A DNA stretch of 64,000 nt, from positions 620,001 to 684,000 of the forward strand of contig OY970206.1 of assembly GCA_963708425.1 (NCBI GenBank), written 5' to 3'. This stretch comes from JACMNW01 sp963708425. GTDB lineage: Bacteria; Pseudomonadota; Alphaproteobacteria; Rhodobacterales; Rhodobacteraceae. Positions 1-8,917 of this stretch are shown one piece after another. How positions within the stretch are numbered: the first letter of the stretch is position 1; each line of letters opens with the position of its first letter. The translations under genes were made by a program, and so were the position numbers. The notes under the pieces were generated by a model. That model was given only the letters and a program-made list of their open reading frames with translations. It made no database searches and was not told where the DNA came from.

Positions 1-115
1 GCGCAATCACGCCGGTTTTCCATTCCAGCCGCTGTAACTGCCAGACGCCTAGGCCAACCAGCACGCCCGCCCCGACAAAGCCCAAAAGCAACGGAAAAAT
101 CAGGCGCAGCATCAT
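1..115 (-). CDS. SURF1 family cytochrome oxidase assembly protein (5' part only)
   Basis: Only the first ~38 codons are inside the window; the gene runs off the left edge. The peptide begins MMLRLIFPLLLGFVGAG and continues with GLGVWQLQRLEWK. This is the usual SURF1 opening: an N-terminal membrane segment followed by a G-WQ-RL-WK motif. SURF1 proteins help mature cytochrome aa3 oxidase by assisting heme a insertion into subunit I. The position directly after ctaE in the same direction is the standard place for this gene in Rhodobacterales. Two adjacent ATGs (115 and 112) could be the start. Confidence 0.8.
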   Translation of the reverse strand, partial: MMLRLIFPLLLGFVGAGVLVGLGVWQLQRLEWKTGVIA

Positions 116-183
116 TCGCTCCACTCAAATAACCAGCTACGCCCAACAACAACCACCGGGGTGTTGGCCCCGGCAAAGCAGGC

Positions 184-984
184 TTACTGGCCCCAAACGT
201 AAATGGCTGCGAACAGGAACAGCCAAACCACATCAACAAAATGCCAATACCAGGCTGCCGCTTCAAAACCGATATGGCGTTCCGGGGTGAAATGCCCCTT
301 CAGCACCCGAAACAGGCAAACCGTCAGGAAAATCGTGCCAATCAGCACATGAAAGCCATGGAACCCGGTCGCCATAAAGAATGACGCGCCATAGATGTTG
401 CCCGCGAACCCAAATGCCGCATGGCTGTACTCATAGGCCTGGAACAGCGTGAAGAACGCCCCCAGAACAATCGCCAAGATCAGGCCGTTGACCATATCCT
501 TGCGGTTGTTTTCATGCACCAAAGCATGGTGGGCCCAAGTTGCCGCAGCCCCCGAACACAGCAGGATCAGCGTGTTGATCAGCGGCAAGTGCCACGGATC
601 GAACGTCTCAATCCCCGCTGGCGGCCAAACACCATCAATCACCGGGCTTTGCGGCCCCATCGGATACAGCGCATGTTTGAAGAACGTCCAGAACCACGCC
701 GAAAAGAACATCACTTCCGACATGATGAACAAGATGAACCCATAGCGCAGCCCAATGCTGACCACGGGCGTGTGATCACCGACATGCGCCTCGTTCACCA
801 CTTCCGACCACCACGCGAACATCACGTACAGCACCACAGCAAACCCGATCAGACCAAGCCACGGGCCTGACCCATGCATCCAAAGCACCGCACCCAGCAG
901 CATGGCAAAACCGCCCAACGCGCCAAGAAACGGCCAGATCGACGGCGGCAGAATGTGGTAGTCGTGGTTCTTGGCGTGGGCCAT
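184..984 (-). CDS. ctaE: Cytochrome c oxidase subunit III
   Basis: This is a 266-residue integral membrane protein of the COX3 family, the third core subunit of the aa3-type terminal oxidase in the cytoplasmic membrane. It opens with MAHAKNHDYHILPPSIWPF, has seven hydrophobic segments, and keeps the family stretches FFSAWFWTFFKHAL, GFHGFHVLIGTIFL and AAWYWHFVDVVWLFLF. The length is normal for the family. It is the penultimate gene of the minus-strand cta run, 23 bp after ctaG and 68 bp before the SURF1 gene. Subunit I (ctaD) is not in the window. Confidence 0.97.
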   Translation of the reverse strand: MAHAKNHDYHILPPSIWPFLGALGGFAMLLGAVLWMHGSGPWLGLIGFAVVLYVMFAWWSEVVNEAHVGDHTPVVSIGLRYGFILFIMSEVMFFSAWFWTFFKHALYPMGPQSPVIDGVWPPAGIETFDPWHLPLINTLILLCSGAAATWAHHALVHENNRKDMVNGLILAIVLGAFFTLFQAYEYSHAAFGFAGNIYGASFFMATGFHGFHVLIGTIFLTVCLFRVLKGHFTPERHIGFEAAAWYWHFVDVVWLFLFAAIYVWGQ

Positions 985-1007
985 GGTGTGGTGTTCCTTC
1001 GTTTTCT

Positions 1008-1586
1008 TCAGTTTACAGCGCCAGCTTTCGCCGGGGCAAGTGCTGCTTGTTCTTCGGGCAGCTCTGTTTCATGAAAAGTGTAAGATAGCGTGATCTCGGA
1101 AACGTATTTTCCCTCTGGATCGTCGGCAATCGCCGGATCTACAAAGAAACTGACCGGCATCTGTACCGTCTCGCCCGGTTGCAACACCTGCATCTCAAAG
1201 CAGAAGCAGTCAATCTTGCTAAAATATCCGCCTGCCGAATAGGGGAAAACGTTGTAGCTTGCGGTGCCCGCCACCACCCGGTCGGTCGGGTTACGCGCCT
1301 CGAAAAACGCAAGTCCCGTCTCGCCGATCTTCAGGGTCATCTGCCGTTCGACCGGTTTGAAGTCCCACGGCATTCCCGCCTCCAGCGAGGCGTCAAAGCG
1401 CACTGTGATCGTCTGGTCCAAAATCTGTTCGGGTGCCGCCTCGGCCACCGACGTGGTGCCGCCAAAGCCAGTCACCTTGCAGAACCAATCATAGAACGGC
1501 ACTGCCGCAAACGACAAAGACGCCATGGTCAGCACGACGCCCACCAGCATCAACGCCGTTTTTCGCGTGCCGGGTGCCGGTGTCAT
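1008..1586 (-). CDS. ctaG: Cytochrome c oxidase assembly protein CtaG (Cox11 family)
   Basis: This 192-residue protein has one N-terminal membrane helix (about residues 10-30) and a periplasmic domain. It carries the copper-binding CFCF motif in SKIDCFCFEMQVLQPGE, the diagnostic Cox11 signature. Cox11 delivers copper to the CuB site of oxidase subunit I. The preceding MPVSFFVDP and YTFHE segments also fit the family. Its ATG overlaps the stop of the upstream small gene as ATGA at 1583-1586, so the two are translationally coupled. Confidence 0.96.
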   Translation of the reverse strand: MTPAPGTRKTALMLVGVVLTMASLSFAAVPFYDWFCKVTGFGGTTSVAEAAPEQILDQTITVRFDASLEAGMPWDFKPVERQMTLKIGETGLAFFEARNPTDRVVAGTASYNVFPYSAGGYFSKIDCFCFEMQVLQPGETVQMPVSFFVDPAIADDPEGKYVSEITLSYTFHETELPEEQAALAPAKAGAVN

Positions 1587-1774
1587 GGTGCCTTCACCTC
1601 AGGCGTTGTTTCCTGGCGCACGACGCCGTCAAAGCCGCCCTTCTCGCCAATCGCCAACACCTTCACAACCGTCAAGCCGAACACCAGCGCCACGAACAGC
1701 GCAAGCAGCAGCCCGACCCCAAGGTTGCGGCCAAAGCGGCGTTTGTAAATCTCGTGGTCCGGGCGAAATGACAT
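1583..1774 (-). CDS. Small membrane protein of the cta operon (CoxF-like)
   Basis: This 63-residue protein has a basic N terminus (MSFRPDHEIYKRRFGRNLG), one hydrophobic helix (about residues 20-40), and a short polar tail. Rhodobacterales carry a protein of this size between ctaB and ctaG, usually annotated CoxF or as an oxidase assembly factor. Its exact role is not established. It overlaps ctaB by one base (TAATG) and ctaG by four, so it sits inside one translation unit with them. Confidence 0.85.
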   Translation of the reverse strand: MSFRPDHEIYKRRFGRNLGVGLLLALFVALVFGLTVVKVLAIGEKGGFDGVVRQETTPEVKAP

Positions 1775-2706
1775 TACCAGCCTCCAATGCCGTAGGGGCG
1801 CAATGCCGCGTCCGCCAAGAACGCCGCAAAATGCAGGAACAGGTAATATAGCGAGAACCGGAACACAGCTTTTTCGACGCGATACTTATCAGCTTCGGCC
1901 TGCACTTCGTCACGCTGCCATATCCGCCAGGCCCCGATCAGGAACCAGCCGTTCAACAGCACCGCCGCCGCTAAGGTAAACGGCCCACCGATGGATGTGA
2001 ACGCAGCCGCAATCCCCACCGGGGCCAGCAAAATCGTATAAACCAGAATATGCGCCCGCGTTGCCCGCCGCCCATGCGTCACCGTCAGCATCGGCACCTT
2101 CGCATCCGAATAGTCAGTCTTCATGAACAGCGCCAAAGCCCAGAAATGCGGCGGCGTCCACATGAAGATCAAGGCAAACATCAGCGCCGATTCAATCGAA
2201 ACCCCGCCCGTTGCGACAGCCCAACCGATCATCGGCGGAAACGCCCCCGCCGCCCCACCAATCACGATGTTCTGCGGCGTCAGCCGTTTCAGCCACATCG
2301 AATAGACCACGACGTAAAAGAAGATGGTAAACGCCAGCAGCCCCGCCGCGACGAAATTCGCCGCCAAGCCCAGCATCACGATCGAAATGCCCGACAAAGC
2401 CATGCCAAGGCCCAAAGCCTCGCCCGGTGTCACGCGCCCTGACGGAATAGGCCTGCCCTTGGTGCGCTTCATCAGCCCATCAATGTCGGCGTCCCACCAC
2501 ATATTCAGCGCGCCTGACGCCCCGGCCCCAAGGGCAATGAACAGGATCGAGACAATTGCCACAAACGGATGCACGGAAACCGGCGCAACCAGCAGCCCGA
2601 CCAACGCCGTAAACACCACCAAAGACATCACGCGCGGCTTTAGCAGCTGCACATAATCGCCAAAACCCGGCTCGCCGGCCAAGTCGTTGATCCGAGTATC
2701 GGTCAT
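1774..2706 (-). CDS. ctaB: Protoheme IX farnesyltransferase (heme O synthase)
   Basis: CtaB transfers a farnesyl group to heme b, giving heme O, the precursor of the heme a used by the oxidase. It is a polytopic inner-membrane UbiA-family prenyltransferase. The prenyl-diphosphate-binding motif is visible as NMWWDADIDGLMKRTKGRPIPSG; a second conserved segment is MWTPPHFWALALFMKTDY. I chose the ATG at 2706 (MTDTRIND, 310 aa). The longer frame would begin with TTG at 2745 and adds residues not typical of the family. Confidence 0.95.
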   Translation of the reverse strand: MTDTRINDLAGEPGFGDYVQLLKPRVMSLVVFTALVGLLVAPVSVHPFVAIVSILFIALGAGASGALNMWWDADIDGLMKRTKGRPIPSGRVTPGEALGLGMALSGISIVMLGLAANFVAAGLLAFTIFFYVVVYSMWLKRLTPQNIVIGGAAGAFPPMIGWAVATGGVSIESALMFALIFMWTPPHFWALALFMKTDYSDAKVPMLTVTHGRRATRAHILVYTILLAPVGIAAAFTSIGGPFTLAAAVLLNGWFLIGAWRIWQRDEVQAEADKYRVEKAVFRFSLYYLFLHFAAFLADAALRPYGIGGW

Positions 2707-2800
2707 CGTGCAGTCCAGTTCCTTGGTAAGCCACGGCGCGCTCAACCTGCTCGCCGCATGACAATCCCTAACGCTTCCCCGCCGATTGCGAGGAAACGGC

Positions 2801-3697
2801 TTAGTCGGCTGCAGCCACCATCAACGGCGCAGATGCCTCGGTCGCACTCAGCACGACATCGCCACCTTTTGCCTTTTCCAGCCACGCATCATATGCCGCC
2901 TGACTGACCACTTTCACCGTGATCGGCATATAGGCATGGTCCTTGCCGCAAAGCGCCGAACACTGGCCAAAGTAAACGCCTTCGCGGTCAGCATTGAACC
3001 ACACTTCGTTCAAGCGTCCTGGCACCGCCGACGAATGTACGCCCAAGGCTGGCATCATCCAGCCATGGATTACGTCGGCACCAACCAATTGTACGACGAT
3101 GTTCTTGTTCACCGGAATAACCATCGCGGTATCCGTCGCCAACAAGAACTCGTCCTTGGTATAGCCCGCAGCCACCAGTTCGGCCTCGACCTCGGCGTTC
3201 ATTACCTTGCCGCTGCCGATCAGGAAGCTGTCGAATGTCACCCCTGCCTCCGGGTATTCATAGCTCCAGTACCACTGGTTGCCCGTCGCCTTCACCACCA
3301 GATCGGCTTTCGGCGGCTCCATCTGGCTAAACAGCACCGGCAGCGAAAACGCACCGATGAACACCAGAATGACAATCGGAATGATCGTCCAAGCCACTTC
3401 AAGCGGCGAATTATGGGTAAAGCTGGCAGGCTTCGGATTGCGCTTGGCGCTATAGCGGAACATAACCCACAGCAGCAGCCCGGTCACAAAAACGGTAATA
3501 ACCGTGATGATGACCAACAACATATAGTCAAGGTCATGCACCTCGCGCGCATTCAAGGTCGCCGCTGGCTGAAATCCCATGGCCGTATCAACGGGACGCC
3601 CGACGATCTCCAGCGTTTGCTGTGCCGCACTTGCCGTTGCCAGCAAGGCCGCCGAAGTTGCCGTTGCAAAACCGTTCAAAAAGGTCGAAAGCCGCAT
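2801..3697 (-). CDS. ctaC: Cytochrome c oxidase subunit II
   Basis: This 298-residue subunit has a signal peptide, two transmembrane hairpin helices and a periplasmic cupredoxin domain with the binuclear CuA site. The CuA ligands are visible in GQCSALCGKDHAYMPI (Cys, Cys, His, Met) and in the upstream histidine of VIHGWMMPALG. The aromatic NQWYWSYEYP patch that passes electrons from cytochrome c is present. It is the first gene of the minus-strand cta run and is followed by ctaB. It diverges from tldD. Confidence 0.97.
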   Translation of the reverse strand: MRLSTFLNGFATATSAALLATASAAQQTLEIVGRPVDTAMGFQPAATLNAREVHDLDYMLLVIITVITVFVTGLLLWVMFRYSAKRNPKPASFTHNSPLEVAWTIIPIVILVFIGAFSLPVLFSQMEPPKADLVVKATGNQWYWSYEYPEAGVTFDSFLIGSGKVMNAEVEAELVAAGYTKDEFLLATDTAMVIPVNKNIVVQLVGADVIHGWMMPALGVHSSAVPGRLNEVWFNADREGVYFGQCSALCGKDHAYMPITVKVVSQAAYDAWLEKAKGGDVVLSATEASAPLMVAAAD

Positions 3698-3865
3698 GTT
3701 CTATTCCCGCGCTAGGGGCCGCATTTCCGCCGCCCGATAGACATGCCCAGTCTTTGGGCAGAATCCCGTTGTTTCTGGCCCCGGTGAAACCATATTAAAG
3801 GGCTGGCGACAAGCAAAAGAGTTGCGGCAAAGAGACGCCATCAGACCTCATCAAAGGACGAAATC
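3698..3865. promoter_or_regulatory. Divergent intergenic region between ctaC and tldD
   Basis: This 168-bp spacer must hold promoters for ctaC (minus) and tldD (plus). AAAGGA ahead of the tldD ATG is a plausible ribosome binding site. I see no clear operator, riboswitch or small ORF in it. Confidence 0.5.
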
Positions 3866-5299
3866 ATGACCGGCCCCACCTCTGACGCCCCGTTTCGCCC
3901 GTTTGAGACGAACCTTGATGAAGCAACTGCCCTTGCAATACTGCGCGAAGCCACAGCCGGTGCCGACGACGGCGAGCTGTTTTTAGAACGCAAACGCTCC
4001 GAAGGCATCATGCTGGATGACGGTCGCATCAAAACCGCCAGCTATGACGCAAGCCAAGGTTTCGGCCTGCGCGCGGTCAGGGGAGAGGTCGCAGGCTACG
4101 CCCATTCCACCGACATTGCTGAACACGCCCTGCGCCGTGCCGCCGAAACCGCCCGTCTTGCGGTCGGGTCCGGTGGTGGCACGCTTGCCCCTTCACCCAA
4201 GGGCACCAATCAGCACCTTTACACCGACGCCAACCCAATGGCCGACGCCACCTTCGCCATCAAAATCGATACCCTGCGCGAGATTGACGCCTACGCTCGC
4301 GCCCTCGACCCGCGTGTCGTGCAAGTCTCCGCCTCGATGGCCGCTGGCATCCAAGAGGTTGAAATTCTGCGCCCCGAAGGCCTGCGCCTTGCCGATATCC
4401 GCCCCATGGCGCGCATTTCCATCTCTGTCATCGTCGAACAAAACGGTCGCCGGGAAAGCGGCGGCACGGGTGGCGGTGGCCGCTACGGCCTCGCCCGCCT
4501 GATGGAACCCAACCACTGGCAGGGTGTGGCCCGCGAGGCCCTGCGCATCGCCCTCGTCAACCTCGACGCCGTCCCCGCGCCCGCTGGCACAATGGATGTG
4601 GTTCTCGGCCCCGGCTGGCCCGGTATCCTGTTGCACGAAGCCATCGGTCACGGGCTGGAAGGCGATTTCAACCGCAAACAAACCTCGGCCTTCTGCGGCC
4701 TGATGGGCACCCGCATCGCCGCCCCCGGTGTGACCGTGCTGGATGACGGCACCATGCCCGACCGCCGCGGCTCTATCAGCTTTGATGACGAGGGCACTCC
4801 GTCGCAGCGCAACGTGCTGATCGAAGACGGCATTCTGGTCGGCTACATGCAAGATCGCCAAAACGCGCGGCTGATGGGCGTGCCCGCCACCGGCAACGGT
4901 CGGCGCGAAAGCTTTCAGCACAGCCCAATGCCGCGCATGACCAACACCTATATGCTGGGTGGCAACGATGACCCCGCAAGCATCGTAGGCTCCCTCAAAG
5001 ACGGCATCTACGCCGTCGGCTTTGGTGGCGGGCAGGTCGATATAACCAACGGCAAGTTTGTGTTCTCCTGCACCGAAGCCTACCGCGTCCGCAACGGCGT
5101 GGTCGGCGAGGCGGTCAAAGGTGCCACCCTGATCGGCGATGGTGCCACCGCCCTGAAACAAATCCGCGCCATCGGCAACGACCTTGCCCTCGACCCCGGG
5201 ATCGGCAACTGTGGCAAAGCAGGCCAATGGGTGCCCGTCGGCGTCGGCCAGCCAACCTTGATGATTGGCGGGCTGACAGTAGGAGGCTCCGCCACATGA
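3866..5299 (+). CDS. tldD: Metalloprotease TldD
   Basis: This 477-residue protein is of normal TldD length. TldD pairs with TldE/PmbA as a zinc-dependent cytoplasmic protease acting on unfolded or modified peptides. The zinc motif HExxxH is seen at about residues 257-262 (LLHEAIGHGLEGDFN). The conserved VFSCTEAYRVRNG segment with Cys402 and the glycine-rich C-terminal GGLTVGGSAT are also present. The stop overlaps the ATG of the next gene as ATGA, so the two are probably co-translated. The partner gene tldE is not in the window. Confidence 0.95.
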   Translation: MTGPTSDAPFRPFETNLDEATALAILREATAGADDGELFLERKRSEGIMLDDGRIKTASYDASQGFGLRAVRGEVAGYAHSTDIAEHALRRAAETARLAVGSGGGTLAPSPKGTNQHLYTDANPMADATFAIKIDTLREIDAYARALDPRVVQVSASMAAGIQEVEILRPEGLRLADIRPMARISISVIVEQNGRRESGGTGGGGRYGLARLMEPNHWQGVAREALRIALVNLDAVPAPAGTMDVVLGPGWPGILLHEAIGHGLEGDFNRKQTSAFCGLMGTRIAAPGVTVLDDGTMPDRRGSISFDDEGTPSQRNVLIEDGILVGYMQDRQNARLMGVPATGNGRRESFQHSPMPRMTNTYMLGGNDDPASIVGSLKDGIYAVGFGGGQVDITNGKFVFSCTEAYRVRNGVVGEAVKGATLIGDGATALKQIRAIGNDLALDPGIGNCGKAGQWVPVGVGQPTLMIGGLTVGGSAT

Positions 5300-5928
5300 T
5301 CCTGGTCGGCCAGTTCGACAGCCCCGTCACCCGCCGCGTCGGCATCGTGCTGCATCATTACGGTATGCCGTTCACCCGCGACACCAGGTCGATCTTTGGC
5401 GATGCGGCAGAGATTGCCAAGATCAGCCCCCTGACCCGCATCCCGGCGCTTATTCTTGATGACGGCGACGTGCTGATCGACAGTGCCGCCATCCTCGATC
5501 ACCTTGATGAAGTGGTCGGCCCCGCCCGCGCCCTGATACCGCCAACAGGCCCTAATCGACGCCGCATCCTGCAAGCCACCGCACTGGCGCAAGGCTGCCT
5601 CGAGAAAGCCGCCGCGGTAGTTTACGAACGCCACTACCACCCGCCGCTTCACATCAGCTACGACTGGGTATCACGGTGCCAAGGCCAATTGGCATCAGGC
5701 CTGACCCATCTTGAAACCCACAGCAACGCGCCATGGTATTGCGGCCTCACTCTCAGCCACGCCGATGTCATGATCGCCTGCACCATCGGCTACATGAACC
5801 TGCGCCTGCAAGAAGCGTTCCGCCCCGGCGCCTACCCCAAACTCGAGGCACTGGCCGCAAATTGCGAAGCCCTGCCCGCCTTCATTGCCGCTCGGATCGG
5901 TGCCAACGAAACCATGCCAACCCACTGA
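5296..5928 (+). CDS. Glutathione S-transferase family protein
   Basis: This 210-residue protein has an N-terminal thioredoxin-fold domain (MILVGQFDSPVTRRVGIVLHHYGMPF) and an all-helical C-terminal domain. The cis-proline region (SPLTRIPALILDDGDVLIDSAAILDHLDE) is characteristic of the GST fold and its glutathione-binding loop. The start at 5296 is supported by TAGGAGG upstream and the ATGA overlap with tldD. The substrate cannot be read from sequence. Confidence 0.88.
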   Translation: MILVGQFDSPVTRRVGIVLHHYGMPFTRDTRSIFGDAAEIAKISPLTRIPALILDDGDVLIDSAAILDHLDEVVGPARALIPPTGPNRRRILQATALAQGCLEKAAAVVYERHYHPPLHISYDWVSRCQGQLASGLTHLETHSNAPWYCGLTLSHADVMIACTIGYMNLRLQEAFRPGAYPKLEALAANCEALPAFIAARIGANETMPTH

Positions 5929-5948
5929 CACCACTGCCAATTCGCATT

Positions 5949-6044
5949 TGCCAAAATATCCTCAGGGGGTGAGCCGCCTTGCGGCGAGGGGGGCAGACAG
6001 CCCCCCTTCTGTCTGAAAATTCTTACTCAAGAATTTTTCTTCAC
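5949..6044. terminator. Bidirectional terminator region between the GST gene and tex
   Basis: Two stem-loops sit between converging genes. CAGACAG (5993-5999) pairs with CTGTCTG (about 6008-6015). AAAATTCTT (6016-6024) pairs with AAGAATTTT (6029-6037), with an A-run on one side and a T-run on the other, as expected for a terminator working in both directions. A GC-rich GCCGCCTTGCGGC hairpin lies just upstream, and an AT-rich motif (TTTGCCAAAATATCCTC) starts the block. Confidence 0.7.
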
Positions 6045-6049
6045 CGCCC

Positions 6050-8362
6050 TCAGTCGCGCCCGAACTTGCCCCGCAAAGCCTCAAACGCATTGCCAGACGC
6101 CTGCACGACAGGGGCCGCCACCGAGGGCCCCGGCTTGCCCTTAGGCGGCAAAGGCGCCCGTTCCGCAACCCGCTCCCGTGCCTCAGACGTGTCCGATTTC
6201 ATCGACAACCCGATGCGTTTTCTCGCCGCATCCACCTCAACCACCCGCACCATCACCACGTCGCCCGCCTTCACGACCTCATGCGGGTCGCGCACAAACT
6301 TATCCGCCAACTGGCTCACATGCACCAAACCATCCTGATGCACGCCAATATCGACAAACGCGCCAAACGCGGCCACGTTGGTCACTGTCCCCTCCAGCAT
6401 CATTCCCGGCTTCAGATCGCGAATTTCCTCGATCCCCGCTGCAAATGTCGCCGTCTTGAAACTGGGCCGTGGGTCGCGCCCCGGCTTTTCCAGCTCCAGC
6501 AGAATGTCCTTCACCGTCGGCAGGCCAAACCGCGCATCGGTGAAATCGCCGGGCTCCAACTGTCGCAGCATCGCCGGATCGGCCATAACGCTGCGCAAAT
6601 CCCGCCCGCAAGCCGCCACGATTTTCCGCGCCAGATCATAGGCTTCCGGGTGCACCGAACTTGCATCCAGCGGCTCCGCCCCACCTGCAATGCGCAAAAA
6701 CCCCGCCGCCTGTTCAAACGCCTTCGGCCCCAACCGCGCAACTTTTAGCAACGCGCGACGCGACGCGAACGGCCCATTTGCGTCGCGGTGGCTGACAATC
6801 GCCGCGGCCAGTCCCGGCCCTAAACCCGACACCCGCGCCAGCAGCGGGCTTGACGCCGTGTTCAAATCCACCCCCACCGCGTTCACCGCATCCTCTACCA
6901 CCGCCTCCAACGACCGCCCCAACCGATGCTGATCAACGTCATGCTGATACTGCCCGACGCCAATCGCCTTCGGTTCAATCTTCACCAATTCCGCCAACGG
7001 GTCCTGCAGCCGCCGCGCAATGGACACCGCCCCCCGGATCGACACATCCAGATCGGGAAACTCCCGCGCCGCCAGTTCCGACGCCGAATACACCGACGCG
7101 CCCGCCTCGGATACGATCACCTTAGCGGGCTTGGGCGCATCCCCCGGCAAAGCCGCCAAAACATCCGCCACCAGCTTTTCCGACTCCCGCGAAGCCGTGC
7201 CATTGCCAATCGCAATCAACCCAACCCCATGCGCTCGGATCAACCGCGCCAGTTCCACCTGCGCCCCACGCACATCATTCTTCGGCTGGAATGGATAGAT
7301 CGTCGCATGGTCCACCACCTTGCCGGTCGCATCAATGACGGCAATCTTGCAGCCCGTCCGAATGCCCGGATCAACCCCCAGGGTCACTTTGCCGCCCGCA
7401 GGTGCCGCCAGCAGCAAATCCTTCAAATTGCGGGCAAATACTGCAATCGCCTCGGCCTCGGCTCGATCCCGGATATCGCCCATCAGGTCAAGCCCCAGCG
7501 TGGTTTTCAACTTCACCCGCCACGCCCAGCTTGCCGCATCCCGCAACCAAACATCGCCCGGCAACGCACTACCGACCCGCAACTGCGCCGCACACATCCG
7601 CTCCGCCACGCTTGTACCCCGCGCAGCATCCGCTTCAACTTCCAGATCAAGCGACAAAAACCCCTCGTTCCGCCCGCGCAGCATCGCCAAAACCCGGTGC
7701 CCCGCAGCCTTCCCGTAAGCCTCCGAATGCGCGAAATAGTCGGAAAACTTCGCCCCTTCCGCCTCTTTCCCTGCCACTACCGAAGACACCAGACGCGCCT
7801 CCGCCTTCATGTGCGCCCGCAACCGCGCCAGCAGTCCCGCATCCTCGGCCAGCCCTTCGGCAATGATATCGCGCGCGCCCTCCAGCGCCGCCTTCACATC
7901 CGGCACGGCCTCGGTCACAAACCCCGCCGCCACCGCTGCAGGATCGCGCGACCGGTCCGCCAAAAGCATGTCCGCCAGTGGCCCCAAGCCATTTTCCCGC
8001 GCAATCATCGCCTTGGTCCGGCGTTTGGGTTTGAATGGCAGATACAGGTCTTCCAATTCGGCCTTCGTCACCGCCCTGGCAATCCCCGCCTCCAGCGCAT
8101 CGGTCAACACGCCCTGCCCGCGGATGCTGTCCAACACCGCCATCCGCCGCGTCTCCAATTCGCGTAAATACTCCAACCGTTCCGCCAGCCTGCGCAGCTG
8201 TGTATCGTCCAACCCCCCAGTTGCTTCCTTCCGATAACGCGCGATGAACGGCACAGTTGACCCTTCATCCAGCAACGCCACTGCGGCATTCACCTGATCC
8301 GCCCGCGCGGCAATGTCGGTGGCAATCAATTGGGCAATGCGGCGGGTTTGTTCGGGGGTCAT
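6050..8362 (-). CDS. tex: Tex-family RNA-binding transcription accessory protein
   Basis: This 770-residue protein matches Tex/YhgF throughout. It has N-terminal helical domains, a YqgF/RNase H-like domain starting near GGKVTLGVDPGIRTGCKIAVID, a helix-hairpin-helix region (SPLLARVSGLGPGLAAAIVSHRD), and a C-terminal S1 RNA-binding domain (GMMLEGTVTNVAAFGAFVDIGVHQDGLVHVSQL). Tex is a cytoplasmic nucleic-acid-binding protein linked to transcription and RNA surveillance. A short basic tail follows the S1 domain. The gene stands alone, upstream of tRNA-His in the minus direction. Confidence 0.95.
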   Translation of the reverse strand: MTPEQTRRIAQLIATDIAARADQVNAAVALLDEGSTVPFIARYRKEATGGLDDTQLRRLAERLEYLRELETRRMAVLDSIRGQGVLTDALEAGIARAVTKAELEDLYLPFKPKRRTKAMIARENGLGPLADMLLADRSRDPAAVAAGFVTEAVPDVKAALEGARDIIAEGLAEDAGLLARLRAHMKAEARLVSSVVAGKEAEGAKFSDYFAHSEAYGKAAGHRVLAMLRGRNEGFLSLDLEVEADAARGTSVAERMCAAQLRVGSALPGDVWLRDAASWAWRVKLKTTLGLDLMGDIRDRAEAEAIAVFARNLKDLLLAAPAGGKVTLGVDPGIRTGCKIAVIDATGKVVDHATIYPFQPKNDVRGAQVELARLIRAHGVGLIAIGNGTASRESEKLVADVLAALPGDAPKPAKVIVSEAGASVYSASELAAREFPDLDVSIRGAVSIARRLQDPLAELVKIEPKAIGVGQYQHDVDQHRLGRSLEAVVEDAVNAVGVDLNTASSPLLARVSGLGPGLAAAIVSHRDANGPFASRRALLKVARLGPKAFEQAAGFLRIAGGAEPLDASSVHPEAYDLARKIVAACGRDLRSVMADPAMLRQLEPGDFTDARFGLPTVKDILLELEKPGRDPRPSFKTATFAAGIEEIRDLKPGMMLEGTVTNVAAFGAFVDIGVHQDGLVHVSQLADKFVRDPHEVVKAGDVVMVRVVEVDAARKRIGLSMKSDTSEARERVAERAPLPPKGKPGPSVAAPVVQASGNAFEALRGKFGRD

Positions 8363-8471
8363 CGGATATGGCCTTAAATTGCAAGGACGGTCACCCTACC
8401 GAACCTGCATGCCAAGGCCAAGACCCGCGATCGCGCAAATCGGCTGCTCTACAGCAATGTCAGGAAAAGGA

Positions 8472-8548
8472 TGGTACCACGTCCCCGGCTCGAACGGGGG
8501 ACCCCTAGATCCACAATCTAGTGCTCTAACCAACTGAGCTAACGCGGC
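8472..8548 (-). tRNA. tRNA-His (anticodon GTG)
   Basis: The minus strand folds into a full cloverleaf. The acceptor GCCGCGT pairs with ACGTGGT, the D stem is GCTC/GAGC, the anticodon stem CTAGA/TCTAG closes the loop TTGTGGA with anticodon GTG, and the T stem CCCCG/CGGGG closes TTCGAGC. The 3' CCA is encoded. The discriminator is A73 and the base before position 1 is C, so the usual G-1:C73 pair of tRNA-His is absent. That is known for a large alphaproteobacterial clade. Confidence 0.96.
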
Positions 8549-8701
8549 GCCAGCCTGCGATTTAGACCTGCATCATTCAGATTGCAAGAGCATCATGCCA
8601 CGAATTTGCCTCCAAATCTAGGCAGACTTGGTATCCAGCAGGCTTGAAAGCGCGGCCATTCGGCGTTAGGCCAAGACACCAACGCGATGAAAGGGCCGAC
8701 C

Positions 8702-8917
8702 ATGGGCATCGACAAACAAAGCGATCTTGCCGCCAACATCCAGATCGGCCCAACCAACCTCGGCATGGTCCGCATTTACATCGAGGCTGAAGGCGGCATT
8801 GACCTGCCATTAGACTTCGATCCCGAAGAAGCAGACGAGATTGCTGAAGAACTGCGCGCCGCTGCCGTGGCTGCGCGTGCCATGTCCGCAGGCAATCCTA
8901 AACCGAGAAAACGCTAA
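8702..8917 (+). CDS. Small conserved protein, DUF6324-like
   Basis: This 71-residue acidic protein (MGIDKQSDLAANIQIGPTNLGMVRI...) has a patch LPLDFDPEEADEIAEELRAAA and a basic tail. It resembles a short Rhodobacterales-specific family that I believe is DUF6324; its function is unknown. The ATG at 8702 is preferred to 8687 because AAAGGG lies at good spacing before it. Its 3' end overlaps the 3' end of mmcB on the other strand by 20 bp. Confidence 0.75.
   Translation: MGIDKQSDLAANIQIGPTNLGMVRIYIEAEGGIDLPLDFDPEEADEIAEELRAAAVAARAMSAGNPKPRKR

Noticed and set aside
4193..5227. Minus-strand ORF of 344 codons opposite tldD
   Set aside because: Antisense to a complete tldD with clear motifs; the composition (Ala, Gly, Asp, Val rich) is typical of a mirror frame.
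6926..8167. Long plus-strand ORF (413 codons) opposite tex
   Set aside because: It lies entirely within tex in an antisense frame; its Arg/Pro/His-rich translation is the shadow of a GC-rich gene.
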